Positions 11,206 through 23,426 of a DNA stretch of 64,000 bases are shown here, one piece after another (the stretch's first letter is position 1; every line of letters starts with the position of its first letter). The translations under genes and the position numbers were made by a program. Under the pieces are notes generated by a model. The model was not told where the DNA came from. It saw only the letters and a list, made by a program, of their open reading frames with translations, and did not search any database. This stretch comes from Corbicula japonica (taxonomy: Eukaryota > Mollusca > Bivalvia > Venerida > Cyrenidae), in assembly GCA_038501625.1 (NCBI GenBank), contig JAZAYU010000369.1:62001-126000 (forward strand), read 5' to 3'.

Positions 11206-12599
11206 TTTTTCTGATCGCAGATACTCGCAAACGTCTCTGATTCTTTTACCTCGTAGAGGTTTGACTGCAGTTAGACCGCTGAGACCGCGGGTGTGTATTC
11301 CTCGTAGAATAGAATCCCCTATTATCAAAGTACAAATGTATTTGTCCGTCGTATTCTGGGTGTTGATTGTCTATCTATATCACGTATATCTTGGGGTGGT
11401 TGTTTGTTACAGGCTTGCTGTTCAGAGACTGTAGATGGACTAGGCTGTTGTGACTTACCGAAGACTGCAGAGGGACTTAATTGTTTTGATGATGATGCCT
11501 TCAGCAAATCGCATATTGATTGAAATTTCTTCTGTGTGCTTTGTATGCTTAGCTGTATAGCATTTTCTATTTTCTCAGCTGAGTTTTCAAAATTGTTAAC
11601 ATTTTCCTCGGTATTTCTACTTTCAAACTTAATCTTATTCTTAATACACTGTAGTTGATCACGTAAGCTAGTGAATTCAGACCTGGATTCCTGAATGAAT
11701 CTGTGAAGCGCCTGATTAAGGTTTTCCGTCATGTTGAAGAGTTTTCTCATTAGCATTAGTTCGGGGGATTCTGTTGAAAATGTTTGACACTGAGCATCTA
11801 CCGTTTCAACAAATCTTTCGTTATCGGTCTGTGTACCTATGCTTTTCAATTCTGAATGGATGTTGCAATCAATTTGTACACCGGTGATCTGGTGATAGCT
11901 GATTCATCATCCTTTTTATTACTGTCAGTACGGCGTATAGCACGGACAATCTCCACCTGGTCACGGAGCATTCGGACAGACTTATTTTCTACTGTTGCTT
12001 CGGTATGATCAGTTTCTGGCCGTTTAGTTGCATTTAATAGCTCATTATTGAATTCATCCAGACTCAGACCACGACTTCTTAGAACGTTTACCATTTTATT
12101 AAATATTGCATGTAGGTCTTTTTCGAGAAAGGTGCCCACTTGTTTTCCGTTTATCAAGCAGGATGACGTAGTGTGATACATATTTAATGTGAATTGATGC
12201 CACTTACCGGATACTACTCTGTTTTTCTCTTCAACTACTCTGCCAGCTGGTCCTGCATATGAGTCTTCTTACATTTTCTTTCATTCATATCGGTGATAAA
12301 AAAACTCATTCATCGATGTTTTAAAGATCTTGTACACTGCCGTGCTGAGGTATATCCTGACACCGCCGCCCGTCTCCACAATTTCGACTTCCTTCCGATC
12401 TAGAGCCTGGCGCTTTTTCTCCAGCGATTTGTCCCTATTTAACACATAACTTCTTTGTTCTAACTCAAATTGTCTATTTTCTGCTTCGTTGTCATCATTC
12501 GTGAGATTTAAGCTGTAGTCGCTAAGTTTCTTTGGTGAATCATCCATATTTACAAAACTCGTCGACCAAATTGATTAAAATTGGTATCGAAATACGCGC

Positions 12600-15500
12600 C
12601 GTAAAAAAATCTATCAGATAATGCAGTATTTATTATTAAATACGCGGAAACTCCTGAAATTTTAATATTTTTTCCTTTTTCTGCAACCCGGTTTCAAAAT
12701 AAACAACTAGACGTCATGACGTCATTTTAAAACCACCCTTGTTAATAGAGGCCGAGATATTTTCGGAGTCATTCTCACAGAATCTTGCTCAGCGACCTAC
12801 AGAAAACATAATTTTCTGAATTTGTAATAACTGACTTTGAAAACCTTTTACAGGAGTAATCCTACCTCTTGCTTAAATCGTATTTCATGTACTTGTTTGG
12901 CCTGTAGTTTTGGGGACAGAAACATTTAGACAGATACTGAATAATAAGCTATATTTAAGTATTTCTTCGTATGGAAATCGCATAGTACAAACAATAAGTG
13001 TTCCAGATAAATGCACAAATTTTCTATGTTGGTAAACCAAAAAACTTTCTTGAATTCTTTAGAGTATATACTGTTCTTATAGAAAACCAAATAATGTTGA
13101 ACTTCGGAGATCAAAACTTAAACTGTTTCATCCGACGGTAACAATAATAAAATAGTAAGACATGAAAACAATAGCAACTATTAAAAAGAAAGTAATACAT
13201 CAGGTGGTATTTAGTCTAGATTCTGAAGCTGAAAATTTTGTCGAGGTAGGGCCGACAAGATATACTTTTTATTTTACGATTTTATTGAAGTTTATGGTAT
13301 GTGTCAATGAAATTAGGTGGCCTGCAAAAATTATTTTATTGCGAACCCTGAAAAAATAAGGGAGATAACTCTTATATAGAATTATAAGTTAACTTTAAAA
13401 TATTTAGATATAATGACGAGTTGCATTGATATCAGTCCAAATTTTAGTATCAACATTAGTTTTTATATGATCTAGCAACAATTATTTATTAAAGATGTAT
13501 TATTAGCACATAATATTGGACTAATATGTAATTTAAGACATTTTTGTTAGTAAATATACAAAGAAAACAGAACTATGTACGATTTTCCCTATTTTATGAG
13601 TTAAGAAAATTAACTGTTCATATCGCCTGTAAATCTTTATACAGATATTTAACATAACTCTTCTAAACATTATTTTAGATGTTTTAGAAGACATTTTCTA
13701 TTGAGGAATATGCGTTATTGATGATAAAACCTTCAAATTGTGTATACAATTACCCCACCCACACCATTATAGCAAGTGTTTTTTTAATAAAACCTTAAAT
13801 GGATAATCAACATATTTTAGTTTAGTTTATTTTGTTATATAGAGTATGATCTGCTTCAGTTAAAGACGCAAAATGGAAAGGAAATGCTTTGTAAAACATC
13901 AAATTAAAATAGTAAATTCAAGAAATTATAATTATAATATTTTCTAATATGATAATGGTGACACATTTTGTCGAAGTTCAGATGTCTCCAATAGATCTGT
14001 TTTTTTTTCTTACTTTACATGTTTTAATGTCTTCTACTTCTTGGAAGTAATCCCCCATACTCATAAAAAGGCAATTCTTAAATAACAGCATCAACACATT
14101 TATATTTTAATATGATTTGAACATCCTAACAAGTTACGCAAATCAGAGTGCCTGTTGTATTTTTTGTAAAGTCACATAATGACGTATAACAGCATAATGG
14201 TAAATAAGCCAGTTTATTAACTGAAAACAGATGAATACAGATGGTAACTAATTTCTTGAAAAAAAGGTGAAGTAATTAAACATTAGATAAATATTACTGT
14301 TATTTTGAAACACATGTTTAATGAATATTTTTCAGATGTTTTTCTTATGTTAAGTTAACTTTTACTAATTTACAGGAAAATTGCGGGTATGTATCTTTAA
14401 ATAATGAAATACAATGAGATCTGGCAAACTTAACTTCTTTTCCTTCAGGAAACAGTTTTTAACTTCATTACAATATGGTTGCATTGACAAATGATAAGTA
14501 CCCATATTCAGGGTTGCACTAATCTTAGAATAAGTCTGGGTGATTTTGTTTCATATTGAAAGGTGCCGCAACATTTAAGAAGCTAGGCATAACTTTATAA
14601 CAGTCTATACATTGTTCTCACCTCATCATGCAAAAACAGAAGTAAGATTACAATCTTGTTGATTGTAAGTAAAACATAATATTGTATTGCCTGTAAATGT
14701 TTTCATTTTTACATAATATTATTTTGAAAAAGAATGGCACATTTTGACATTTCTAGCTTAAACTAGTAAAGGAAAGGGTAAAATCCCAAATATCGCAAGT
14801 CTTATAAGGATAGTAAGTAAAGTAGTTTTTCTGTGTATGTCAAAATATACATGTATATATTGTTCGAGCTTAGAGAAATAGTGTATTTGCCCTGAGACGT
14901 ATGGTAACACTATCCCCAGGTTTTAAAATGGTTAGTACCCAGTTCTATGTTATAGCAACAGCTTTTTGAGACAATTATACTCTTTCTTAAGTCTAACTAG
15001 AGATATGTTCATATGACAGAGATGCCCCCACCCTCAGTTGTCATCGTGAAACACGCCAATATTGTGCTCAAAGTACATATAATGATGAAAACTCTCAGAA
15101 AAAAACCAGATAATTTGCAGCTCATAATATCAAATATGAGTGCAGTTTGATGGTTAACGTGCCTGTAAAGTTTCATGACTGACACTGATACTTTTGGACT
15201 TACCTACGACACAAGATTACACACTGAATGCATTATATTGAAATGCATAAGGGGCCATAACTATGGTCTTAACAGGTGTGGCCCAAAAACAAAACCCCAG
15301 GTACATAACTACACACGATTGTCAACATGCCTGTAAAGTTTAAAGACTGCGACTCTCATACTTTTGGAATTACATACAACAAGATTACTTGCTGAATGCA
15401 TTATATTGAAATGCATAAGTAACATCACTCTGGTCTTAAAAGGCGTGGCCCATAACAAAACCCCAGGTGCACAATTAAACATGATGGTCAACATACCTGT

Positions 15501-16187
15501 TAAGTTTCATGATTGTGGCTCTCATACTTTTTGAGTTATGTGCGACACAGGTTTCGTTAGTACAGAGGGACGGATGGACAAGGGCATCCTATAAGGCCCC
15601 TCATCATTCAGAGTGGAGGCATAAAAAGGATGCAGGATCAAGAATTAGAATAAGGTAACCCTACGAAGGAATCTGGACCCTTTGTTCTGATGACAATGCT
15701 TTCCCTACTAGGATCCTCAACCCTATTATTAGAGTTAATAGGCTACTTGTATTGTTAAAGAATAATATCTTTCAGACCCAGGCCCTCACTCCGTTACAAG
15801 GGTAGTGCAAGTATTCAGAAGGGACTGCAACAATTTGACAAGAGCTGGAATAAGTTTAAAATACTGTAATCAACTACAAGCTGATAGTATAACCCATAGG
15901 ACTTATTATTTTCATATCGGTGTTCCTAGGTTCTTGGTCCCTGGCCAAAGTTAGGTTTATGAATTCTGTTTGGTCTACTATGCTATTCTAGATGCAGTCC
16001 TACCCAAAGAAGGGAGTACATGCACTGCCATGAATTTGCCACGGAGTTAGGAAGTTGGGGCTGTGAAATTAAAGCTTGGTGATCATGACATTTTTCATTG
16101 TCAGCTCATGAAGCACACGTAAGATTGTGTAATATCTTTGCACTTCCGGTAGGAGTAACACTGACATCTTAAAATCTATAATTACAG
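12600..16187. other. Gene-free AT-rich stretch
   Basis: No exon, RNA gene or recognised transposon was found, apart from a tandem ~167-bp repeat at 15150-15590 (annotated separately). The upstream exons (signal peptide and start codon) expected for the sushi gene at 16188 were looked for here and not recognised; a short signal-peptide exon could be missed by eye. Confidence 0.5.
15150..15590. repeat. ~167-bp tandem repeat, about 2.5 units
   Basis: The anchor GCCTGTAAAGTTT recurs at 15161 and 15329, and as ACCTGTTAAGTTT at 15495, giving spacings of 168 and 166 bp. Each unit also holds GACT(or TGT)..CTCATACTTTT, GAATGCATTATATTGAAATG and AACAAAACCCCAGGT. No coding potential. Confidence 0.75.
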
Positions 16188-19100
16188 GAAAGCCGTGCCC
16201 ATTACTAGGGATCGTTGACCATGGAACGCATAATGGGACGAACCTTCGTGAAACTACAGGATATCCTGCGACAGTTGTTTCCTACCAATGCGATGCGGGA
16301 TTCCGACTAATTGGAACCAAGGAAATCAAGTGCGCAGAATATGGTAAATGGTCAAACGATCCACCAGCATGTGAAGGTAAGCAACTATCTGACGTTATTA
16401 AATTATATTATTAGCTTTATTCCAATATTGGTATTTGTATTGAAAACATTGCTTTAGCAAACATCTTGGTTCATGTGGAACTGCCTATCGTCTTTGAATA
16501 GTGTTCAAGTGATTTTATCTATGCTATTTACGCCTAAATCGATAGTTTTCTGCTTGTTTTTTTCTGCTATTTTACTCTTATAGAACCAATTAGAGAATTT
16601 TAACTGTAGATTTAAAAATGTAGAAAAAAATACTCACCTAGTCGTGCTCAAAATAATGAGTGATAACGACATGTCCTAGGCTTAGGAAAGAAAAGAACTT
16701 AAATATATCCCGCGTTAAGTCATCATCAAATGCCGAGATGTCATGGAAGCAGTGTGCCTTTTTCATGTTTTGCTCCTGTTTCAGAAATAACGTGTGTTCC
16801 TCTTAAGGACGTGGTTAATGGTATGCATAACGGATCAAGAGGTACATCTTATAAACCGGGAGAGCATGTTGTCACCCATTGTAAGCAAGGATACCAGCTA
16901 GCTGGAGATATTACCACAACATGTGGACCGGATGGCCAGTGGTCAACCGCTCTTCCGACGTGCAGTGGTATGTGCATTTCTGTTAAGTTAAATATAAAAA
17001 GACCTCAGTTTATTTCAATCGGACGGCGTGGACTGTAATAACACTCTGTAATTCGATTACCGCTTATGATCCGGCTCAGTCAAGCCGAGCCTGCAACAGT
17101 TTGATTATTTGTTGTGTTTAATGGTTTTCAAAGTGCCTGTTCCTAACTTAATATCACAGTAGAGTTGTTTGCGACTGTAAAAAGTCTCCCCGTACGTACA
17201 ATCAGTACTGTTATCAATTACCATTTTAAAGTTTGTTTAGCATGTCTTCGTTTTCGTTGAGTAGCGCTCAACCCGGGGCTAGGCAATATGCATTTGCATT
17301 GCTGCTCATCAACGGGCTAAATTAAACCGTGGCTGAAGTATTTTGTTTATTTGTTAGTCTGGTTTGGTATGGACAAAATTGTTATACTCTGTATAAATAC
17401 TACGCTTTTACTTCATTGAATGCTATAATATATGTCTGCTATATTCTCATGCAGTTTTCTGTTATAGAAATCACATGTGTACCTTTCCCACCGGTAGTGA
17501 ATGGTAAATGGATACCTGCACCTAGGTCAGTCTTAAAACATGGACAGAATATGACCGGAAGATGCACTGATGGATTTATCGTGCAAGGATCCGTGAATTG
17601 GAGGTGCACGGAATTCGGATGGGAAAGTGTGGACCAGGAGCCAATAATGATGAACTGCATTGAACCTTGTAATTGTACGGGTGAGTACATGGCTGAAGGT
17701 TATAAAGCTGCGATTGAAAACCAGTCTCAAATCTCAAGCATCTGATTGGCTGAAATGGCGACTGGTCGCCATTTCAGCCAATCAGATACTTGAGATTTGA
17801 GACTGGTTTCCATGCTCAGTTTTATAACCTTGGACGTATGTATTTTGAAAATGTAGCAGTCTCATTTTATAGTTTATATGATGTAATTGCATTTGTACAA
17901 TGTAATTGCCATTTTCAGTTTTCCGAAGAATGTTTACTGCCTATAGCATTATTTTTGTGTAGCATGCCGAATCGTTGCAGCGTAAGATCATTTAGAACTG
18001 ACATCTCGAAACAAGGGATTCTTAATTATCAACTTTTTAAGACTCAAATCATTAGTAACAATCCATTCAAGTTATATATTACATTTAGCACCCCAAACTG
18101 TTTGCATCATGAAACAATATATACAACACCTTATTGCCCACAAGACTTTTTCAAAACATTCGCAAATACGTGCTCATAAAAATGAAATATGCATATCAAG
18201 TCGCAATACTTATATTTTAATTTGAAAACATTGTTTATTGAAAAAATAACTAATTAATACAATATTCCCTTCAAATGTAGATTAAGCCAAACCCCAGACT
18301 TCTGTTGAAAGACAATACGACAATACTATACAAACCCGGGGCTAGGCAGCATGGGCAGTAGTATTCCTTTCTATTATTGCCCATGAACAAGCTCAATAAA
18401 ACCGAGTCTGTAAATATTTCATGTTTGTCGTGTTCGGTGGCTTTCAAAAGTTCCCTTTTCATCTATTGTAGAAAATGCTTCAACACAGACTCTCAATATT
18501 TAATTTTGACATTTGATTCTTATAGAAATATTGTTTTTCTGTTTGATTTCTAGTGTATATCGTCATTGCAATCGTGGTGGGCGTCGTTGGTATAGTTCTG
18601 GTAGTGGGAATTGCTGCTATTTTCTACTGTAAAATAAGGAATTCTAACTTTCCGATAGATAATCCGGATCGTCAAAGCCTTCTTGACAAAACTGTTCAGG
18701 ATAAAGATATTACCATTGATCTTGAAGGGGACAGAGCAAATTATCATATTCTGAAAGAAATCGCCAGTCAAAACACTGTTTCACTAGACAAGTCAAAGAA
18801 CTTTTTAAAGAAACATGAGCCAGCATTACCTACAGTTCATACAGTTAACACAAAACAATTGAAAATTGAGAATCCTGAAGCGTCAACTGTTGATTCAAAT
18901 GGAATTCTCAAGGATGATAGTAAACTCAGCCGTAAGTAATATGATATAACATAGATGAAATTTTTATGAAAAAGTGAAATGAATTGTTAAAGAAAAAGCA
19001 AAAGAGAGGGTGAGCATATTGGAAGGACATTATAAAAAGTGAAATATGCAGAACAGGAATCACCACATTCATAAAACACAGCCGAGAGAGAGAGACAGAG

Positions 19101-20122
19101 ACAGGCAGACAGACAGACATACAGACAGAAAGAGCACATACATATACGTTTATGGCATGATCAATTAAGCAATTAAGAAAAACTACAGCTAGAAAGAGTA
19201 ACATTTAGGTTTCTGCCTAAGAACGGTCAGTGGAAAAGGAATAAGACAATGCTTTGCCACATGAGGTTAAACAATATTGGATGTATCTATTTCACACTTG
19301 CTCTCGTATGAACAAATGTGTACCAGTTGCCTTAGCCTACTCGCTAACGCACAAAATTACGTACTAAAGTCTTGTATGGCTATTGTTACTAAGAAAAGTT
19401 GCCTTTGTATTTTGATATTGCATATTTCGCTGCGTAGGGAGACTATGCTGTGTTACTGTGGCGATTCCTGACATGCATATGTTTCACAATTTCTAATTAT
19501 AACTTATAAAACGTAGGTTATTTTTATTATTTTAGTTAAAAAGAAAAATAATTTATGTAAAACTTTATGAAAACATGGTTTTCACGAACATAATTATATT
19601 AACCTCTTTTCTTCAGTCAACGTTACTGTGAACATTGATAGTAGAAGTACAAACAACAACGACAACCACAATACCAACCAGAGTGAATCATCTTCTGGCG
19701 ACGTAAGGACCGTAAACGACTCTTCAACACATACTCCATGCAAGCCGGAGACGACTGCAAATCCATCGAATCCAGTCAACGACAAATACTCGGTTGAAGA
19801 AGTAAACTGTGCTGGTCACGAACAACCGGGAGCTAACGTGACTCAGCCGTCACAAGATTTGGAGTCCGCAGATGCAGATCAGGCACAAACTGACTGTAAG
19901 ACACTAAGCAGCGGACAAGATACTGCCAGACAGAGTGAATCTGTCCACAGGGCAGATGTTTATCAAGGATTTGTAAGAGCACAAGGTAACAACGAGCAAG
20001 ATGTAAATCCAAAGCTGGCACTCAACAATGATGAAGTGCCCATGGGAGATGTTAATGGAGATACAACTGCGCCGAACGGAATATTACCTAAACCACACGT
20101 GGTCCCGTCTTCTGCAAGTTAA
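16188..20122 (+). CDS. Sushi-domain transmembrane protein, 3' five exons (5' end not found)
   Basis: Five exons can be joined at canonical sites: 16188-16376, 16785-16967, 17468-17680, 18554-18931 and 19617-20122. The donors are gtaagc, gtatgt, gtgagt and gtaagt, each acceptor ends in AG, and every junction is phase 1. Joined, they give about 488 residues and a TAA stop at 20120-20122. Exons 1-3 each encode one CCP/sushi domain with four spaced cysteines (e.g. ITCVPLKDVVNG..THCKQGYQL..TTCGPDGQW..PTCS); the third has an extra CNCT after the domain. Exon 4 begins with a ~24-residue hydrophobic helix (VYIVIAIVVGVVGIVLVVGI) followed by basic KIRN, a stop-transfer signal. Exon 5 is a polar, Asn/Ser/Asp-rich tail with no recognised domain. 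This predicts a type I surface receptor or adhesion protein whose cytoplasmic tail is probably disordered. The ligand is unknown. Upstream exons and the signal peptide are not seen. Introns 2 and 3 contain repeat fragments. Confidence 0.9.
17000..17350 (+). repeat. Family L fragments in intron 2 of the sushi gene
   Basis: Segments matching the 415-bp repeat and its companion block occur here: CAAGCCGAGCCTGCA, AAAAAGTCTCCCCGTACGTA, GCGCTCAACCCGGGGCTAGG and ATTAAACCGTGGCTGAAGTA. Their order suggests two rearranged partial copies. Confidence 0.6.
17698..17829. mobile_element. Palindromic MITE, family P, copy 2 (sushi intron 3)
   Basis: A near-perfect hairpin sequence: GGTTATAAAGCTG..CCAGTCTCAAATCTCAAGCA..TGGCGACTGGTCGCCA..the mirror image..TTTATAACC. 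It starts 17 bases after the GTGAGT donor of intron 3, on the transcribed strand of the gene. Confidence 0.85.
18325..18468 (+). repeat. Partial family L copy in sushi intron 3
   Basis: It starts within CCCGGGGCTAGGCAGCATGG and runs to TTTTCATCTATT, the same right end as the repeats at 1980 and 2635. Only the last ~145 bp of the 415-bp unit is kept. Confidence 0.7.
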
Positions 20123-20990
20123 CAGCGCAAGAAGATTTAGTAAATTTATTCATTAAAATCATTAAGATTACAAGAAAAATTTGTAGAACAAATCAAAGTC
20201 TTTTTCGAACAACTTGTCTTATTTCATTTTAAATTTGAATCAAGAAAACATACTAAATGACACCGGTACTTATGCAGTCATTACTTTTTTTAAGTTTGAT
20301 GAAAGCTAAAGTCTGAGACCTTAAAGAACTATCACTTCCGATAATTTAAACATACTGAGTGCAACGACATGTTTAGTTCAGATTATAGACAGTTTCAATA
20401 AATGATTTATATGCTACCAATTGTTGTTAAAGAGATATTACGCTAGTATACTGTTGCAAGTTGTAGTTTGTAGTGTCTTCTTTTAATTTGACATACTTAT
20501 ATGCACATACTCTTCCTTTCTTACTTTTTGCTGCGTGGTGAGGCTGTGTTTTGCTATTTAGGCGATTCCTGATATGCATATTTCACTTTTTGTGTTTACT
20601 GCTAAAAGTGTATCGTTCTGGATTCACTGATTCAACTTTTTTGAAAGCTATTATAAATATCAGTCTTGGGATATTTCCTGGGAAAAGATATGGTTGACGT
20701 CTTTGATGATAATTATTATCTAACGTATAAGCGTGTACCGTTTGGTCTGGCTATAAGAAATGCCATTTAATTTACATGCAAATAGGTGACAAGATATGCA
20801 ATTTTTACATACATAGACGAATCCAGGATTTTATTAAAAAGGTGAAATATGCATATCGGGAATTCCCACATTCAGAGAACAACAGCCTCCCAACACACAC
20901 AGCCAAGAAAAAGAGGGAAAGAGAGAGCACGTTTAATAAAATGATCAGTTTGAAAAAAGACACCACAAACAATTAACAAAAAAGAGAACC
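18960..20990. repeat. Family D fragments within and after the sushi gene
   Basis: Short pieces of the dispersed repeat occur at 18960-19180 (minus), 19425-19480 (plus), 20480-20600 (plus) and 20830-20990 (minus). The best-kept block is GAAATATGCA..CAGGAAT and its complement TTCCTGATATGCATATTTCA, next to TTTTTGCTGCGTGG. The first two lie in the last intron (18932-19616). Confidence 0.65.
20397..20402 (+). promoter_or_regulatory. Candidate polyadenylation signal of the sushi gene
   Basis: AATAAA lies about 275 bases after the stop codon at 20122. Sequence alone cannot show that it is used. Confidence 0.4.
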
Positions 20991-21009
20991 CGAGTAAGGA
21001 AGAAAAGTA

Positions 21010-21310
21010 AAAACTGTATGCACATTACTTCCCATGAACTGGCTGAATTAAACCGGACCTGCACTTATCTGGCAGTAGTTGAAATTACTGCCCTCGCCCT
21101 CTAGCCCCGGGTTGAGCGCAACCCAATATTTTCGCCAATCAACAGTACAATTCTGATCCATCCAAAACAATGGTATACATATGGCGGTGAACATGGAACC
21201 TTCAATGCGATATTTTCAGATTAATACCATTCCATATCCAGCGGCGTATGGTCCCCGAAAAAAGAAATGGGATTGCCCTTAACGAGAAAACTTGGGGCTA
21301 TGCATCTGAA
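21010..21310 (-). repeat. Family L partial copy
   Basis: Contains the reverse complement of the hallmark blocks: TAGCCCCGGGTTGAGCGCAA, GGCGGTGAACATGGAACC and CCAGCGGCGTATGGTCCCC. It is diverged and truncated at both ends. 21311-22367 is AT-rich, and I see nothing supportable in it. Confidence 0.65.
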
Positions 21311-22367
21311 CTGTTTTAATATTGCCCTATAAACATGTATTTCTGCTTTTTATTTACTATAAAATGCATGTATAAAATGGAAGAATTTGTTCTAACAAAT
21401 AATGTTAGGATTAATGTAACGCTTAATAACATGATAAATGGATATTGCTTAGCCTTGCCTAAAACATTGTGTTTGATTGATAATTATTTGTTTAATTGTG
21501 CCATAAGACGATTTATTTGTATAAATCAAACATTCCAGTTTCTTATGTGTTTTCTGTTGTAGTTATATTGATATCGAGCTTTCAGCTTATTTGAATAAAT
21601 TGTTTCGTTAATTTTCAATAGCAGTAAAATTTTTAACACAGTAATGTTCCTGAAACCTGACAGAAGAATATTTAAAAATTTCAACACATGAGAATAAAAA
21701 GAATTTCACACAAAAAAATGATATTTTGTATGCCTAAAACGAGTACTTTAGGACTGGACTGCTATCAGGACAAACAAAATGTTAACCTAAGTACGGGCCC
21801 TGGCCAGTTTGTTAGTTTTAAATTTAAAAAAAAATTAACTCAATCTTTACCGGTAACCAGTTTAGAGATTTAAAGTGCTTAATTTCCGTCTGTTCTATTT
21901 TGAACATTAGCATAATTAAGGAAAAGTCCAAGTGATTTACATCGGGTAACGGTATCAGAGCTGTGGCTTTCATTGGATTGCATCAAGAATGGCTGATCCA
22001 TCAACATATTGAAGTAGCTTATAAATACTTAAGAACTTATGATATTTCATTAACATAAATAAGGAATAACAGGGGACTTATTATTAATTTCTGTGGACCC
22101 TACATGTTACTGATGCTGTTCCAGAATGAGTACCTGAAACATGTAGAAGTTATTTCCTATCAGATAAGAAGAAAACCATTGGAAAAAATATTACCAAGAA
22201 TAATGGTTTTTATTGTCTAAATATGTATATAGAGATTCACAAATGATTTTTGATAAATATCGTGTAGAACTCAGAAGTACATTTTAACGCTTGTTTTTCA
22301 AGCGTCTTATTCACCATGATTTATAATTAAAATATTTATTGATATTAGTGTCTATAAAGAAGTATTA

Positions 22368-23076
22368 TTAAGGGATTGCTACAATCCTCCCAACTTTGTT
22401 CATCGATAAAAAGAAAATTATCAAAATCTCAATAATGGCAAAATGCCGTTCAATGACACTTTGCACAAATGAATGTCACTAATGTATCTTTATTTTGCAT
22501 ACAGTAAGACACGTTAGAAAAGTAAAGAAAAAAAGCTAGACCTAAAATTCCTTAAAATTGTATTTACATAAATTCACAAAAACTAAGCGATACAAAACGT
22601 AATTGTAAATCCCCACGTGAACGCAATGATACTGGCAAGAAAATGTTGTGTACTTTGTAAAACACTTTCAACTACTAAAAGAGAAATCAGTGACTGTCAT
22701 CCGTTTACGCGACCAGGAAGCGACCAGAAAATTGAAGGTCAAACACACTTTTACTAATATCTCGTAAAGTTTACATATGTGAGTCACGAGGACACAATAA
22801 ATTGTTGTCAGTATCATATTACTAATGTGGGCATTTAAAATGATGTTTTGTGTTGTTTAGTTTTTGTGAATTTCTGTAAATAGAAGTTTAGGAAATTTTT
22901 GGATCTCGCTATTTGTTTTTAATATTCTAACGTATCTTACCATCTGCAAAATAAAGATACATTAATAAAATACATTTGTGCAAAGTTTAATTTAACGGCA
23001 TATTGCCGTTATTAAGATTTTTATAATTTTCTTTTTATCGATGGACAAAGTTGGGAGAAGTGTGGCAATTCCTTAA
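22368..23076. mobile_element. TTAA-bounded palindromic MITE, copy B (full length)
   Basis: Starts TTAAGGGATTGCTACAATCC and ends GTGTGGCAATTCCTTAA. The arms (about 300 bp each) are imperfect inverted repeats, including the mirrored AATGGCAAAATGCCGTTCAA region. The middle holds ACTGTCATCCGTTTACGCGA. Copy C at 48672-49381 is in the opposite orientation relative to this middle segment. Confidence 0.85.
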
Positions 23077-23426
23077 AATGGTATAATTGAAAAAAAAATT
23101 AATTGGTTAAACAAATGAACTTTAAACATTTGATATAAAATCAATGTTGATTTGTGTTGACATTTATGTATATTGATTTCTACTATTACTTTGAATTTGG
23201 ATTCCGTTGTGTAAATTACATTAAACAATATACATGTGTTGGAAAAGGAACACTCTTTGTGTCTTTTAGGGACAAATCCCAAGGTACCCATGCGTTCAAG
23301 CTTAAAACACAACACGTTCTATTAGAGCACATTCCCGGTTACAACATTCTATATAATTTTCAGAATCTGAATAATCATCTTGGCCAATTTAACATATGTG
23401 ACCATTTTAATTTCTTGTATACATTT

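Larger units (their letters stand above)
8940..12547 (-). pseudogene. LINE ORF1: coiled coil, SGNH/esterase-like domain, zinc knuckle; interrupted
   Basis: Reading on the minus strand: an N-terminal charged segment (12547-12281, MDDSPKKLSDYS), a middle part (12181-11846), a Gln/Ser-rich coiled-coil part (11849-11325) beginning MKSIGTQTDNERF, then after a one-base shift the SGNH block I IIGDSILRGIHTRGLSG (from about 11325). The frame then runs into the inserted repeat at about 11205. It resumes on the other side (about 9594) with VVIYIGGNDVAQNS (block III GGND) and, past one stop, YNDGIHLNVRGTRTLI (block V, Asp-x-x-His, near 9270). A short Cys cluster RCTNCGLSNRVREDC follows near 9110, shortly before ORF2. 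The SGNH fold with GDS, GGND and DGIH motifs is the known esterase-type ORF1 module of CR1-like LINEs. Multiple stops and the insertion make this copy non-functional. Confidence 0.8.
5527..12600 (-). mobile_element. Decayed CR1/L2-like LINE with nested insertions
   Basis: On the minus strand the order is: ORF1 with coiled-coil and SGNH-hydrolase-like parts (12547 down to about 8950), ORF2 with APE-type endonuclease and reverse transcriptase (8873-5829), a short 3' UTR, and a (TTA)n microsatellite tail at 5531-5571. Both frames carry stops and frameshifts, so the copy is dead. An approximately 530-bp dispersed repeat sits inside ORF1 (9595-11205) and itself holds a hAT-type element (9919-10994). 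The 5' end upstream of 12547 is not defined by any signal I can see. ORF1 with an esterase fold and a 3' microsatellite tail are known for the CR1/L2 group; the exact clade is inference. Confidence 0.85.
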
